Shown here piece after piece: positions 23,015-34,262 of a DNA stretch of 64,000 bases. The position numbers were made by a program, and so were the translations under genes. Position 1 is the first letter of the stretch. Every line of letters starts with the position of its first letter. The stretch lies in NCBI GenBank assembly GCA_017654935.2, contig CM065698.1:41688095-41752094 (forward strand). Direction: 5' to 3'. The stretch is from Phymorhynchus buccinoides (Eukaryota; Mollusca; Gastropoda; Neogastropoda; Raphitomidae). The notes beneath the pieces were generated by a model. The model saw only the letters and a list, made by a program, of their open reading frames with translations, was not told where the DNA came from and did not search any database.

Positions 23015-23840
23015 CTCTGCCAACTACTCCCACTTCACCCTTTACCCCACCACCTGTCACCCCTTACATTAACATTATCACTAACATCCACCCTTCTCCC
23101 TCCCCTTCCCTTCCTGTACCCCTACCCATCTTCCTTTCTTGACCCTTACCAACAAACGGCCTGTGAACAGTTTTTACCTTAATTGTTTTAACCATCTGAG
23201 TGATATGTGTTCTAAATTCCCTTTTTGACCTCTTTTTCTGTCTCAACTCTGCCCTCAGTCTGGCTTACAGTTACACTTCCTAAGCACCTGGTTGAAGACT
23301 TTTAAAGTCGAAAATTCGTGCTCTCTAAGGTATGTTCACTCTCTCTTTCCTAACTTTATCTTTTTTTTTATTCGGCCTGTCAGTCCATCTGTTAAATTCT
23401 CCCTCTCTCCCTCCCCATCTCTCTCCCTTTCTCTCTCTCGATCTCTGTCTGTCTGTCTCTCTCCCCTTCTCAGTCTCTCTCCCGTTTTCTCTTTCTCCTC
23501 TCTCACCCCCCCCCCCCCTCCATCTCTCCCTGTTTCTCATTCTCTGTCTCAGTGTCAACAGGTCTGTCTGTCTACCTGTTAACCTATCTCCCCCTCCTGT
23601 CACTTCTCTCCCCTCTTAGTATATGCTACAAGTTCAAATTTATTTTTCGTCCTCCCTTGAATTAAGTCTCTCTCTATCTGCTTTCAACATTATTAAATGC
23701 ATGTGTGTGGGGGGGGGGGGGGGGGGGGGTTATGTGTCAGTGTGTGTGTGTGTGTGACGTGGGTGCATAAGTGTGATAATTGCTGCCATTTTTAAAGATG
23801 TTGTTGAAAAAGAAATTAAAATCGAAAATGTGTGCTCTCT
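23015..23840. other. Intergenic, pyrimidine-rich
   Basis: CT-rich low-complexity sequence (23390-23600), a G run at 23709-23730 and a short (TG)n. No gene is supported. Confidence 0.6.
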
Positions 23841-25233
23841 AGTAGTAGTAGTAGTAGTAGGGGTAGGGACTAAATAAGCCGTCAAGCTTTTTGGCAGTCC
23901 CATCGAATCATCAATTTTTATTTTGTATTTTTGATCAAGGTGTAATCGGTTGAATTTTCCTATCATGCAATTTTAATCAATGCTTCTAAATATATTTATA
24001 AATTTTGGATGATTATCTAGACGATTTTTGAATGTATTAGTATTGGGTGCACATTTTAGGTCCACTGGTAAATCATTCCATAGGTTAGCAATTCTGTTAG
24101 TAAAACAATATTTTTTAATGTTAATGTTATATCGCTTAATGAAAACCTTACCATATGAATTCCTTGTTATATCATATTGTACAGATGTAAAGAAATCATC
24201 CCATGACAAATCAACATGACCATTAAATATTTTATATGCTTCAATCAGGTCTCCCCTGACTCTTCTATCTTTAAGGGAATAGAGATTAAGATAAAGAAGT
24301 CTGTTTTCATAAGTCATATTTCTGCATTTTTTAACAAGCTTTGAAGCCCTTCGTTGAACTTTTTCAATAGCTACTGATTGATATTTATATTTAGGATACC
24401 ATATATTGTTTCCATACTCTAAATGTGGCCTTACTAGTGCTTTATATAGTTTGGTAAATATGTCATAATCAATATTAATAAATGTTCTTTTAATTAACCC
24501 TATCATTTTGTTCGCTTTATTTACGCAGCTTTGGATATGTGCATCAAAAGATAAATCTTTATCAAATATAACTCCCAAATCCTTCTCCTTCTCACATGTT
24601 ATTAATGAAACGGGGACATCGTTCTTAGTCATAGTATAATCTTTGTTGGGATTTTTCCTACCAGCATGCATAACCTTGCATTTATCTGTATTAAAATATA
24701 AATTCCATTTAGTAGTCCAGTCCTGTAGTTTGTTTAAATCTTGCTGAAGTAAATGACAGTTACATGATTTGTTAAACATTTTTGTATCATCAGCAAATAT
24801 TTTACATGGAGATTCTACACACTCAGGAAGATCATTAATAAAAAAATAGTAAAGAGAATGGGTCCAAGGATGCTACCCTGAGGGATTCCACTGAGTACAT
24901 TGGCTACAAATGAATAATTGTCTCCAACCCTAACCTTTTGAGCTCTATTGGTTAGAAAGTCCTTAATCCAATTATGAACATTTCCAACTATGCCATAAGA
25001 CTTAACTTTCATTAATAATCTATTATGTGGTACACTATCAAATGCCTTTCTAAAATCTAAATAAATTATGTCCACTGGATAACCATTATCTAATAACTCT
25101 GTTAGTTCCTCCATGACTTCCATAAGCTGGGTGGGTACATGATCTCTTACTTCTGAAACCATGTTGACAGTTTGCATACAATTTGTAGTCATTCATGTGA
25201 TTTACAATCGCATCTCTAATAAATGACTAAGGT
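23841..25233 (-). mobile_element. 5'-truncated non-LTR retrotransposon with broken reverse transcriptase
   Basis: The minus strand reads, 5' to 3', NHMNDYKLYANCQHGF, then LDFRKAFDSVPHNRLL, LSGIPQGSILGPILFT, KIFADDTKMFNKSC and the thumb/C-terminal part ending LKCAPNTNTFKNRLDNHP near 23973. The FADD motif is the catalytic centre of the reverse transcriptase. Frameshifts near 25145 and in the poly-T at about 24840 break the frame. No endonuclease is present. The minus-strand 3' end is a (CTA)n tail at 23841-23861. The class is LINE of the CR1/jockey kind; a finer assignment needs a phylogeny. Confidence 0.88.
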
Positions 25234-25564
25234 GTTTTGTGATTCATTGACCAAGATACACCAGCTTCACACAGTATGAATGTGTCAGTACACCAAACAC
25301 TAGGTCACACAGAAACCCATCCTTCTTTCTATGTGTTAGCTGTTTTCGTCAATAGGAGACAAACGACGAAGGTAAGGTATCTAATATTTTACGATCGTTT
25401 AGTGCATGGTGTTGCTAATCTTTTCTGAAAATATTGATGCCTAACTCTTCATAACTTGGTTTGGGTGATTATTTTAATATTAAGGCTCTTGGAAATGTCC
25501 ATCTTAGTCAGCCACACAGGCAATAGGATGAAAGAGAGCGGAGAAAAGTCTACCTAAAAAAACC

Positions 25565-25621
<57 letters not shown>

Positions 25622-26415
25622 GTGAAAAGGAACAAGGAAAAAGGAGGAATGGAAGGGAAAAAGAAAAGAAAGGGTGAAAAATGAAGGCGGAAGTATTGGT
25701 GAGTTGCATGATGAGTGAGCAAGAGTGCGGATGAATGATTGGGTGTGGTGTGAGAGTTACATATTTTGTTAATGTAAATTTATGTTTCATCCTTTTTTTG
25801 AATATTTTTATTTTTACACGGTGGAAGACAAGTTTCCATGTGCGTTGTACAATGCCAATGGACAATACTAAAGAAAATTATGATTATGATTATGATTATT
25901 ATGACTCTTTGGATGCACGCACCTTGTAGCAAATTGGTGCCACGGAATAATATCGCTGAGTCAGTGTGACCCCACGAACTTATGCAAAACTTGCACGCGC
26001 AAGCTTCACATTATAATTGAGGTCATAACAAAAATGTTGCAAATAACACATGCAGCACTGAGTGCACAAACAAGAGAGAGAGAGAGAGAGAGAGTGGGCA
26101 ACGTTCGTTTATTTTTCGGTCTTGTTTAATTTGATAATCGCCTCAATTACGCACGTGGGTTTTCGCGCAATGTATGCAGAAAAGCAAGCACAGGTCAGAG
26201 GTCAGAGTTGGCTGCTACGCAACGATGCTGGGGGCATGACGCTATGTCGGAGTGATCCGTCTTCGGCCTTCGCAAGAAAAAATAGATCACATTGAGAACT
26301 AAGCACTAAGAAATAAACAAACCGATTAGGAATTTGTTATGCTTTGAAATAATACTTAATATACTGCATAATGCACATGCTACGTTCAATTACAGTTAAA
26401 TGAACCAGGTGTTAA
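25234..26415. other. Intergenic region upstream of FoxJ
   Basis: It contains the poly-G at 25567-25620, short (GATTAT)n at about 25878-25900 and (AG)n at 26071-26093. No other gene is seen. FoxJ promoter elements presumably lie in its last few hundred bases. Confidence 0.5.
25567..25620. repeat. 54-nt homopolymeric G run
   Basis: Uninterrupted G, the longest of several in the window (18239, 23709, 50080, 53597). The length may be unreliable in the assembly. Confidence 0.95.
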
Positions 26416-26423
26416 GCCGGAAA
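26416..26423 (+). promoter_or_regulatory. ETS-like GCCGGAAA near the FoxJ start
   Basis: A GGAA-core motif about 50 bp before the start codon, a common place for such sites in TATA-less promoters. No TATA box is seen. Motif alone is weak evidence. Confidence 0.2.
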
Positions 26424-26472
26424 TAAAACACGGACGTCTGATTTTTCTGTCGCAAGACTTGCAATTATCAAA

Positions 26473-26817
26473 ATGGCGGAGCTTGGAAGCAGCTTGACAG
26501 CGATGGATTGGCTGCATCGCCTCAAAGTTGGCGGGGCGATGGCAGGGGGTGCTGGGCCAGGGACGGGAGATGCGCTAGCGAAAGGACCGAATGGGCAGCT
26601 GGCGATGCGTAAGGCACCGAATTCACCACACGATCCGACAGCAACTTGGGACGTGAGCCAAGGTCCAGCCAAAGACGGAAAACCCCCGTACAGCTATGCC
26701 AACCTCATCACCTTTGCCATCAACAGTTCTCCTCAGAAGAAAATGACACTGTCTGAGATATATCAGTGGATCTGTGATAACTTCCCCTACTACAAAGAAG
26801 CTGGCAATGGCTGGAAG
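26473..26817 (+). CDS. FoxJ2/3: FoxJ2/3 exon 1: N-terminus and start of forkhead domain
   Basis: The 115 residues start at an ATG in the context AAAATGG and end phase 0 at donor AAG|gtaagg. SSLTAMDWLHRL (residues 6-17) matches the conserved N-terminal SSLTSMDWL motif of vertebrate FOXJ2/FOXJ3. A Gly/Ala/Pro-rich linker follows. The forkhead domain begins at residue 67: KDGKPPYSYANLITFAINSS, then KKMTLSEIYQWICDNFPYY, ending GNGWK at the conserved intron position before helix 3. The protein is a nuclear sequence-specific DNA-binding regulator. Family assignment rests on the domain and on the matching N- and C-termini. Vertebrate FOXJ2 and FOXJ3 are paralogues, so this is best called the single invertebrate orthologue. 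Confidence 0.95.
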
Positions 26818-27200
26818 GTAAGGATATCTTTCAGTTCGTGGAAGGTTTGATTGCATACTGTGTACGTGTCTCAGTGTCTGGCACTCTATATATACTTACT
26901 GGGGGTTGTTGTGATTGAGCACTTTCTGTCCAACTTGAATTATTGATCACTTATTGATGAACCCTCATTCCCTGGCAGTGAAATGAACTGCATCATAAGG
27001 ATATATGGGACTGCTTCCTGCTGCATGAATTGATTTAGTGGCATTGATTATCATGCACAAATTGAACTTCATTATGTCACTTTAAAAAAAAAAAGTTGAA
27101 TTCTTATCTGGAACCAATCAACCTCAAGGCTCAGGGTTTACTGAGAATTGACAAGTCTAATCTCTGGCAAGATATATGCTCATGTTTTGAAACAGTTTTG

Positions 27201-27294
<94 letters not shown>

Positions 27295-27591
27295 TCTCTC
27301 TCTCTCTTCTTCTTTTTCTTCTTCTTTTTCTTCTTCTTCACCTCAGGTCAGGTCAGGTCATTCTCTCTTTTGTATAAGGGAAAAAAGTGGACAATAGACC
27401 TTTATTTTGCTGTACTTATCCAGGCAAGACTAATCCAGATACTGTAGCGGACCCCTGGGGCGAACCCCGACCGGCACAGCTCCTGCCCTTCATTTACCAC
27501 TATGATCTGTGGCCCTAATTCCCTAGTTTTAGTTTCAATGGAGGTGTTTGTGGAGGCCTTTTTTGAATGCTTCCATAGACTGAGAAGAGAC

Positions 27592-27665
<74 letters not shown>

Positions 27666-28431
27666 ATCTCTCTGTGAGTCTCTCTCCCTCAAGATCTCTC
27701 TCTCTCTTTCTTTCTCTCTGTTGTGATACTGATCATAGTGCATGTTTCAAAGTGTTCATGGCACACTTAGTTTGCTTGTGTCTGAATATCACTAGGTTAT
27801 GCCGGTTGTGTGCTAATGCTTGCACACATGGATTAAAACATTGTTTTTAAATATTCTTATCTTTTATCATTGAAGGTATACTTGTGTGGCTTGGTGAAGT
27901 AGAATAGAGATAATAATGATAAAAAATATATAAATAAATCTTCTATAGTATTAGGAGTATACTGTATAGCGCTATTCTCCTGACACAGCAGGACTCACAG
28001 CGCTTTACATGAAAAAAAAGTAAGTTTACCCCCCAAAAAAAAAACCCCAAAATATTCAAAATACATGTACTTAAAATTATTTAGAACAAAAAAAATCACT
28101 ATCGCACTCACACAACTCACATTTAAGATACCTACATAAAACACAAATTATTTAGAAGAAAAAAAATCTTTACAGGGTTGACTGACAGTGGATGGACAGA
28201 CAGAAATTAACAGAAATATATTCTGAAAAGATGCGTAGACTTTCATGCCCAGTAATAATAAGATGAAAGTGATAGAGCTCTATGTGATCAGTGGTTTTTA
28301 GCAGAACTGGGACATTATTTTACAGATTAGTTTTGTGTAATGAGTGTAGGCCTAGCTCGTACAGGAGACATTGGATGGCTAATTTTCAGTGCTGCAGCCT
28401 TGGGTGTTGCTTGGCCTAGACCATCCATGTT
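26818..28431 (+). other. FoxJ intron 1, first part
   Basis: (CT)n arrays lie at 27203-27308 and 27594-27664. A minus-strand retroelement 3' end is possible at 27955-28020 ('atagcgctattctcctgaca'). No exon is seen. Confidence 0.55.
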
Positions 28432-29045
28432 CCAATGCCAGCTGCCCTAAAGTTTCTTGAATGAGAGTAGGGATGTATCTTGGGCAAATGATCGACGCCA
28501 ACTGCCATAAGGTTTCTTGAATGAGACTAGGGGTGTATCTTGGGCAAAGGATTGATGCCAAGTGCCATAAAGTTTCTTGAATTAGAGTAGGGGTGTATCT
28601 TGGGCAAAGGATCAATCAACTAGTAACTGCCATAATGTTTCTTGAATGAGAGTAGGGATGTATCTTTGGCAAAGACCAATGCCAAGTGCCCTAACGTTTC
28701 TTGAATGAGAGTAGGGATGTACCTTGGCACAGGGTCAATGCCAACTGCCATAAAGTTTCTTGAATGAGAGTAGGGATGTATCTTTGGCAAAGACCAATGC
28801 CAACTGCCCTAAAGTTTATTGAATGAGAGTAGGGATGTACCTTGGGCACAGGATCAATGCCAACTGCCCTTAAAAAAATTTGAATGATAGTATAAGAATT
28901 AGAATGTTCCTTGGGCACAGGATCAATGCCAACTGCCCTAAAGTTTATTGAATGAGAGTAGGGATGCATCTTGGGCAAAGGATCAATGCCAACTGCCATA
29001 AAGTTTTTTGAATGGAAGTAGGGATGTATCTTGGGCAAAGGATTT
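28432..29045. repeat. Tandem array, about 61-bp unit, ten copies
   Basis: The unit is 'gccaactgccataaagtttc', 'ttgaatgagagtagggatgt', then 'atcttgggcaaaggatcaat'. Copies vary by several bases and one (28870-28905) carries an insertion. It lies within FoxJ intron 1. Confidence 0.9.
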
Positions 29046-29199
29046 CCGCTACATAGACAAATTCCAGCCCTGCTTTGCAGAATAGCAGCTGCCTCCCCCA
29101 TTGTTGGACATGGCTAGCAGTATGCATGCACTGAACATTGTATTCTGTATTAGTCAGTGCATGTGTGAGTAGTATGCAGCACAAAAATGGAAGGGATTC

Positions 29200-29342
29200 T
29201 TCTTCTACATTCCCAGGCCTTATGGCCATAATGGGTACGGTACGTATTTGTCCGTTTTTCAGTTTTCACTGGCTGCATGCAGCCAACACATTCCAATTTC
29301 GGAGGAGCTCAAAGGAGAACATCGGGAAGATTTTCTTTGGGA
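29200..29342 (+). mobile_element. SINE fragment, type I head
   Basis: 'Cttcttctacattcccaggc' then 'cttatggccataatgggtac' and 'ttcggaggagctcaaaggag' match the first 140 bp of the element at 16281. It is truncated at the 3' end. Confidence 0.78.
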
Positions 29343-29435
29343 TAACTTGTTGCATTTTTGTGAATGGAGACGCAGGAAGATAGCAAGTTTGTATTATATT
29401 AAATACAAAGAATGCATTTGAACATGTCATTATAG

Positions 29436-29573
<138 letters not shown>

Positions 29574-29696
29574 TAGTGTAGATGAGATACTAGTTAATAA
29601 GTGGACATTTCTCAGTGTTGTTGATCTTGATGCATGATTTGCCTAAAACATTTTTTTAAAGGTTTTTTTCCTTCCTATTTTGCATCATGTAAGTTG

Positions 29697-29788
29697 TTAA
29701 CCCTTTCACTGCCAATGTCACTTTAATGCACCACAATGGTTTAACACCCATGTCACTAAAACTACTACATTGGCAGTGAAAGGGTTAA
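29697..29788. mobile_element. piggyBac-like MITE, internally deleted
   Basis: TTAA on both sides (29697-29700, 29785-29788) with CCCTTTCACTGCCAATGTCA on the left and TTGGCAGTGAAAGGG on the right. At 92 bp it is the shortest member of the family seen at 12442. Confidence 0.82.
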
Positions 29789-29819
29789 TAGTAAAAGGCA
29801 TCAAACCTGTTATCCAATT

Positions 29820-30460
29820 CTAAACCATTCATTACTTAGAAATGTGCAATAAGTGTTGACTCGGCAGGATACATTGAAAGATAGATACTATTCATTACCT
29901 AGAAATGTGCAATAAATGTTGACTCGGCAGGATACATTGAAAGATGGATACTATTCATTACTTAGAAATATGCAATAAATGTTGACTCAGCAGGATACAT
30001 TGAAAGATGGACACTACCGTAAAATGCGGACTCTAAGCTGCTACGTTTTTCTTCAATTTTGGCCCATACGGCTTATAGACTGATGCAGCTTATCTGTGGA
30101 TTTTTTCCCATTCTACATTCATCAGTATGATTAAATCTGTTTCTGGCCACATTCTTTAGCCTATTTTGAGCTTCTTTGAGATTCAAAACTGGTTTTGGTA
30201 ATCAATGGATTCAAATCTCATGTAAGTGTCTGAGGACATTAAATGCACATGTTCTGATAGGAGAATTTCTATATTTGTGTTGGTGTGTGCACATACAATT
30301 TTCTCTGCGGCTTATAAACTGGTGCGGCTTATATGTGAATAAATACCTAATATTTTGTCAATTTAGGGGATGCGGCTTATATACAGGTGCGTCTTATAGT
30401 CCAGGTTTTACGGTATTCACTACTTAGAAATGTGTAATGAATGTTGACTTTGTTAATCTG
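29820..30460. repeat. 64-bp tandem repeat interrupted by a MITE
   Basis: Three units with 'ttcattacttagaaatgtgc' and 'cggcaggatacattgaaaga' run from about 29826 to 30014. A fourth partial unit resumes at 30416 after the element 30015-30415. The break is exactly at a TA, direct proof that the MITE duplicates TA on insertion. Confidence 0.82.
30015..30415. mobile_element. Mariner-like MITE, TA-CCGTAAA family, inverted copy
   Basis: TACCGTAAAATGCGGACT at the left, TATAGTCCAGGTTTTACGGTA at the right without its first base. It is the reverse complement of the element at 1342-1774 and about 400 bp long. It splits a tandem repeat at a TA. Confidence 0.87.
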
Positions 30461-30471
30461 GAAATTTCCAG

Positions 30472-30552
30472 GGTTCGTACTGGATGATCGACAGCAACCC
30501 GCCAGAAGATCCTTTACCTGTTCGGAAACGACCGAGAAGACCTAACGAACGA
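30472..30552 (+). CDS. FoxJ2/3: FoxJ2/3 exon 3: forkhead wing 2 and basic tail
   Basis: The 27 residues, GSYWMIDSNPPEDP then LPVRKRPRRPNER, are phase 0 at both ends, acceptor ccag and donor gtaaga. GSYWMID closes the forkhead domain. RKRPRRP (residues 158-164) is a basic cluster likely to serve nuclear import, as in relatives. Confidence 0.95.
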
Positions 30553-30578
30553 GTAAGATTTGCATGTGTGTGTGTGTG

Positions 30579-31055
30579 CAGGCATCAGAATAGCCTGCGG
30601 ATCCGCGGATTTCCGCGGTTTTGGTAGCCACTGGCCGCGGTTTTGGCACTGTCGGCCGCGGTTTGTACTTCATGAGGCAGCGCAATCTTATTCTCAAATG
30701 GTATTCTTAAACGGTTTGTTTTCATACTGCGCCTTCGGAAACGAAAAATCGCGGCCATATTTTTTTTTTCTTCCGAGTTTACAGCTCTCTAGACTCTTAC
30801 TTTCACTGTTTCAGAGTTTATTTTGATGACAGTGATTGTGATTTGGGTTTTAAATGTGTCGATTTAGAGGATATGATCGCGGTAGACTACGATGATGTGA
30901 GAACTTTGAACTTTTCCGCGAGAAATCGGGTAGTGAATGATCGCAATTATGCCGACTACGGATTAGAGTTTTGTGGGGTCCGACTCGATGTCAACTCTAA
31001 ATCATGGCGAGTCTTGTTCATCCGCGGATTGGACTCTGGAGTATTCTGATGCCTG
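30579..31055. mobile_element. hAT-like inverted-repeat element
   Basis: The ends are CAGGCATCAGAATA and TATTCTGATGCCTG, a perfect 14-bp inverted repeat of the CAGG type common in hAT elements. The interior carries 'gatccgcggatttccgcggt' repeats. It inserted into (TG)n, so the 8-bp duplication cannot be told from the run. It lies 26 bp after FoxJ exon 3. Confidence 0.75.
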
Positions 31056-31224
31056 GTGTGTCTATGCGTGCGTGCATGTAGTATGTCGAGGTGTGTTCCT
31101 GAATGCGTTCAAAATGGGGGGTGCGGTTGTGCCTACTCAGGAATGTGACTGTTCTGCTTGTTGTGGGGTGTGTATTTTATCTACAAATGAAAGCATGTAT
31201 TTGTGTGTATATGACATCACTATA

Positions 31225-31705
31225 TCGTCGCTGTCCGACGCTAACCGTGTATTTACACAATCTGATTTTACAGGAGCATCAAAAAGCAAATTGTCGCCTG
31301 CTACAAAGTCAATCCCCATTTGATATGCGCTTGACCCTTCTTCTTTACCGATGAGTAAACATGTGACACAATAAAAGTTGCATTAACACCCAAAATTTTC
31401 GTGATAATTTAGTTACACGGTTAGTCACAAAGTTAGTGCATTGTTTTCACAATGGGAGATACGACAGCTGCCGGCAGTTACACGATTAGCGTGACCAGTT
31501 ACACGCTTATCACATCAAAAGCAGCAAAAACCCGCCACATACACGATTATTTCTGTGGTATCATGTGACAAATTTGAGCATTTTCATTGGTCGCAGACAC
31601 AAGATATTTATAGAAGACCTGCGTGAGGTCACTGGAAGGAGTTTCAGTAAAAAATATATTTTTGTCAAATTTTGTAGATACACAGTTAGCGTCGGACAGC
31701 GACGA
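31225..31705. mobile_element. 481-bp inverted-repeat element, TCGTCGCTGTCC family, copy 2
   Basis: Same ends and interior as 7986-8470 but in the opposite orientation (the 'gtagatacacagttagcgtc' end is on the right). Only a few substitutions separate the two. Confidence 0.85.
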
Positions 31706-31709
31706 CATA

Positions 31710-31901
31710 CAGTGGAACCTCACTTATAAGACCTCCCATTATAACTATAAGACTCCCTCCCACATAAGACCTGCTTCTCATTGACCTTCTTTGTAAGTAT
31801 TAAAATGACCTCCCTTATAAGACCCCTCCCTTATAAGACCCCTCCCTTATAAGACCTCATTTTGGATGATTTTTGAAGGTCTTACAAAGGAGGTTCCACT
31901 G
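31710..31901. mobile_element. TA-flanked MITE, CAGTGGAACCTC family
   Basis: CAGTGGAACCTCACTTATAA and GGAGGTTCCACTG with TA on each side. The 192 bp are of compact, probably unexpanded, form; 'cttataagacccctccctta' repeats inside. It begins 4 bp after the preceding element. Confidence 0.87.
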
Positions 31902-31903
31902 TA

Positions 31904-32266
31904 TATGGGTATAATAATTTAGTAGCATACATTATGTAGGGTGTGTGTGTGTGAGTGTGTGTGTGGACGCATCGACTTACCACCATGCTAAATTTCAAGT
32001 AATTCATTGCTGTTGTTTACCAAGATATTGCGAAGAGAGGACAAGAATGAAGAAAATTAAAAACCTGATTACACACGATTGTCGAGCCCCATTCCTTGAT
32101 GTGACGGAAGTGAGGTGATAGTTTTTGTTGGCTTTTTTCCATTTTATCCCCCCAAAAGTGAAAGAATTGTTTTGCGCAAATTTTGTACATTTCACTCAAG
32201 TTGGTCAAGTTAAAATTCCTTTTCAATGGCATTTGTTTTTGCATGTTTCATCTGTGCTGTTTTCAG
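31904..32266 (+). other. FoxJ intron 3, nothing recognised
   Basis: A short (TG)n lies at 31940-31964. No exon is seen before the acceptor at 32266. Confidence 0.5.
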
Positions 32267-32449
32267 TCCTCCCCCTACAGCCCTGACACAGGAGGGTCAG
32301 GGGTCATGTCGTCGTCACCGGTGTCGTCAATGTCATCGTCATCGTCAATGTCACCCATGCCACTCATGCCGTCTTCAGTCCCTCCTCCGCAGCCCACACT
32401 AACCTCCATCAACATCCATACTACTTCCGCCACAAACACTCTGCATCCA
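32267..32449 (+). CDS. FoxJ2/3: FoxJ2/3 exon 4: Ser/Pro-rich linker
   Basis: The 61 residues run from SSPYSPDTGGSGVMSS through a serine-rich stretch and PSSVPPPQPTL to TSATNTLHP, phase 0 at both ends, acceptor tttcag and donor gtaagt. Low complexity, as in the middle of vertebrate FOXJ2/3. STPYS-like residues at the start match the human sequence after the basic cluster. Probably disordered, part of the transactivation region. Confidence 0.9.
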
Positions 32450-32484
32450 GTAAGTGTGTGTGTGTGTGTGTGTGTTTGCGTTCA

Positions 32485-32857
32485 ATTTCTGACCCTCTTT
32501 CTCTCCAGATCCCTAGGTACTGGTATAAGCTTCCAACTGTTGGTCGGCGCTCTTTTGCTGTCTCAGGACCGACCTCCTGGGACAAACTTCCTCTTTCCCT
32601 CCGTCAGCGACCGACCCTCTCTGCTTTCAAAGCTAACCTCAAGACCTACCTGTTACCCCGTCATTAAAGCTCCGCTCTCTTTCTCTTTTCTCTCTCTTGC
32701 CATTAGGTCTCTTTCTGCTGTATTCCATTTATGTCATCCGTGTGTGTTCGCTTTGTATTGCGTTTTTGTTTGAATGCGTTATGAATGCTAACGTGTGTGT
32801 GCGCTTTGATTTGATTTCTATCAAGATTCAGCGCCGTATAAATACTGTATGTTGTTG

Positions 32858-32862
<5 letters not shown>
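32485..32862 (+). mobile_element. 3' end of a non-LTR retrotransposon
   Basis: It encodes the C-terminus typical of LINE ORF2: IPRYWYKLPTVGRRSFAVSG, PTSWDKLPLSLRQRPTLSAF, KANLKTYLLPRH, stop at 32665-32667. About 195 bp of 3' UTR end in 'gattcagcgccgtataaata' and TGTTGTTG. The same C-terminus recurs at 58448-58635 and the 3' tail at 5544-5600. Confidence 0.82.

Positions 32863-32938
<76 letters not shown>
32862..32938. repeat. (TG)n microsatellite
   Basis: Grown on the retrotransposon tail just upstream. Confidence 0.95.
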
Positions 32939-33001
32939 CACGTGTGTGCGTGCGTGTTAATGAGACCTAGCCAGGCTCTATAATTTTCACTAAATTGGTT
33001 T

Positions 33002-33270
33002 TCTTCTTCTTCAATCACTCAGACAGTTTCCTGTCATATGAGCACAGATGCGTCATGCTGCTGTTATGCGCCTATGCTAAGAAATAGGCCCAGCATGTCC
33101 GCCTTCGGCTGGAGAAAATCTTTGTAATTGTTTCATGAAAAAAGGCAAGAAGAATGGACCAATAAGGCAGAAAGATAGTCAATATCTAAAGGGAAAAGGC
33201 AGAGTCAAAGAGAATGACAGATTAGAGGAAGTTACAAGCACAGAACTTCCAGAAGGTGGGGGAACTATTT
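33002..33270 (+). mobile_element. SINE, type II head
   Basis: 'Cttcttcttcaatcactcag' then 'acagtttcctgtcatatgag' and 'gcccagcatgtccgcc' form the type II head. The 3' half, 'gaagttacaagcacagaact' and 'gaaggtgggggaactat', is the same as in type I elements. The last 35 bp are missing. Confidence 0.8.
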
Positions 33271-33589
33271 GCTCAATCTTGTAGAACTTTAGATCTAGAC
33301 TAGGAACTCCATTTTGTGGCAATTTCCTTGAAAGGCTTGGCAGACGATTGCAATATGACCAACGCCTTTAGCTTACTGGAAATAAAACGACTGTGTTCCG
33401 CACAAATCATCCATTCTTAATGCGTCATCTCACCCTCTACTTGAGATTTTAAAGGATAAATCTCATGCATGGTTTGAGATTCTAGGGGGTGATCTGAGTG
33501 GCATAATGCGTAAATACGCACAATCTGTACGTTTCCAGGAACCCTGCTAATACTAATACTTTTAAGATTATCACTATTACAGGGCTCCC
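33271..33589 (+). other. FoxJ intron 4, nothing recognised
   Basis: Non-coding sequence with no repeat identified. Confidence 0.5.
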
Positions 33590-33797
33590 AATCGTCCCGC
33601 AAAACAAGGGGTCCCAGGGACTCCTTCGCTTACAGTATAGAGGGTCCTAGAGGCGGGACAGAGGGTCCCAGTGGCATTGCAAATGCTAAAAAGATTTTTT
33701 CTAGTGCATCCCTGGGACCCCCTGCACATTCTTTTAGAGGGTCCTTGAGAATTTTAGTGCTTCATAGACCCCCAAATGGGGGTCCCTGGGAGCCCTG
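33590..33797. mobile_element. hAT-like MITE, CAGGGCTCCC ends
   Basis: CAGGGCTCCCAATCGTCC at the left and 'gtccctgggagccctg' at the right are inverted. It is flanked by the direct repeat CTATTA (33584-33589, 33798-33803). The interior is full of 'gggtccc' phrases. It is 208 bp with no gene. Confidence 0.78.
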
Positions 33798-34011
33798 CTA
33801 TTATTAATATAAATCCTCTGAAGTCGGAGTGTGGCTGCCCACATGGTGGGGTAATCAAAAACGGTCACACACGTAATGTTCTCATCCCTAGCTGGTGCAT
33901 TTGTGCACATAGTGTTCAAGTGCTTCGGCTGGTGCAACAATCCCTGGAGTCTTTAAGCCAGAGTACGACAACAAACCAAAACAATGATTACTATTTACCT
34001 TTCGCTTACAG

Positions 34012-34111
34012 GCAGACACGTCTAATCAGTTTGTGGACGGAACGCCAGCAACAGATGATCTCAACAATTCATTCCTCAACATCTACAAGTCCGTCTTTGA
34101 AAATTCTTCAG
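34012..34111 (+). CDS. FoxJ2/3: FoxJ2/3 exon 5: conserved LYKSVFE motif
   Basis: The exon encodes ADTSNQFVDGTPATDDLNNS, FLNIYKSVFENSS and one base of the next codon. DDLNNSFLNIYKSVFE matches the conserved EDLSASFRSLYKSVFE of human FOXJ3, a motif outside the forkhead domain that identifies this subfamily. Phase 0 in, phase 1 out, acceptor ttacag, donor gtactt. Length 100 bp. Confidence 0.95.
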
Positions 34112-34262
34112 GTACTTTTCTTTTTAATTAGTTGCTTCCATTTCCTAGCTTTTCTTGATTCGCCCAGATTTATGCGTGCATATGTGTTTCGTCTGCTCAG
34201 TGGCATATGCCGGTACACAGATAGACTCTTAAAAGTTATATACTTAAACAAATATGTGTGTA

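Noticed and set aside
23973..25192. Intact LINE
   Set aside because: Reverse transcriptase is broken by at least two frameshifts and lacks the endonuclease domain.
30176..30427. 83-residue frame
   Set aside because: It lies inside the mariner-like MITE and has a mirror counterpart at 1180-1527.
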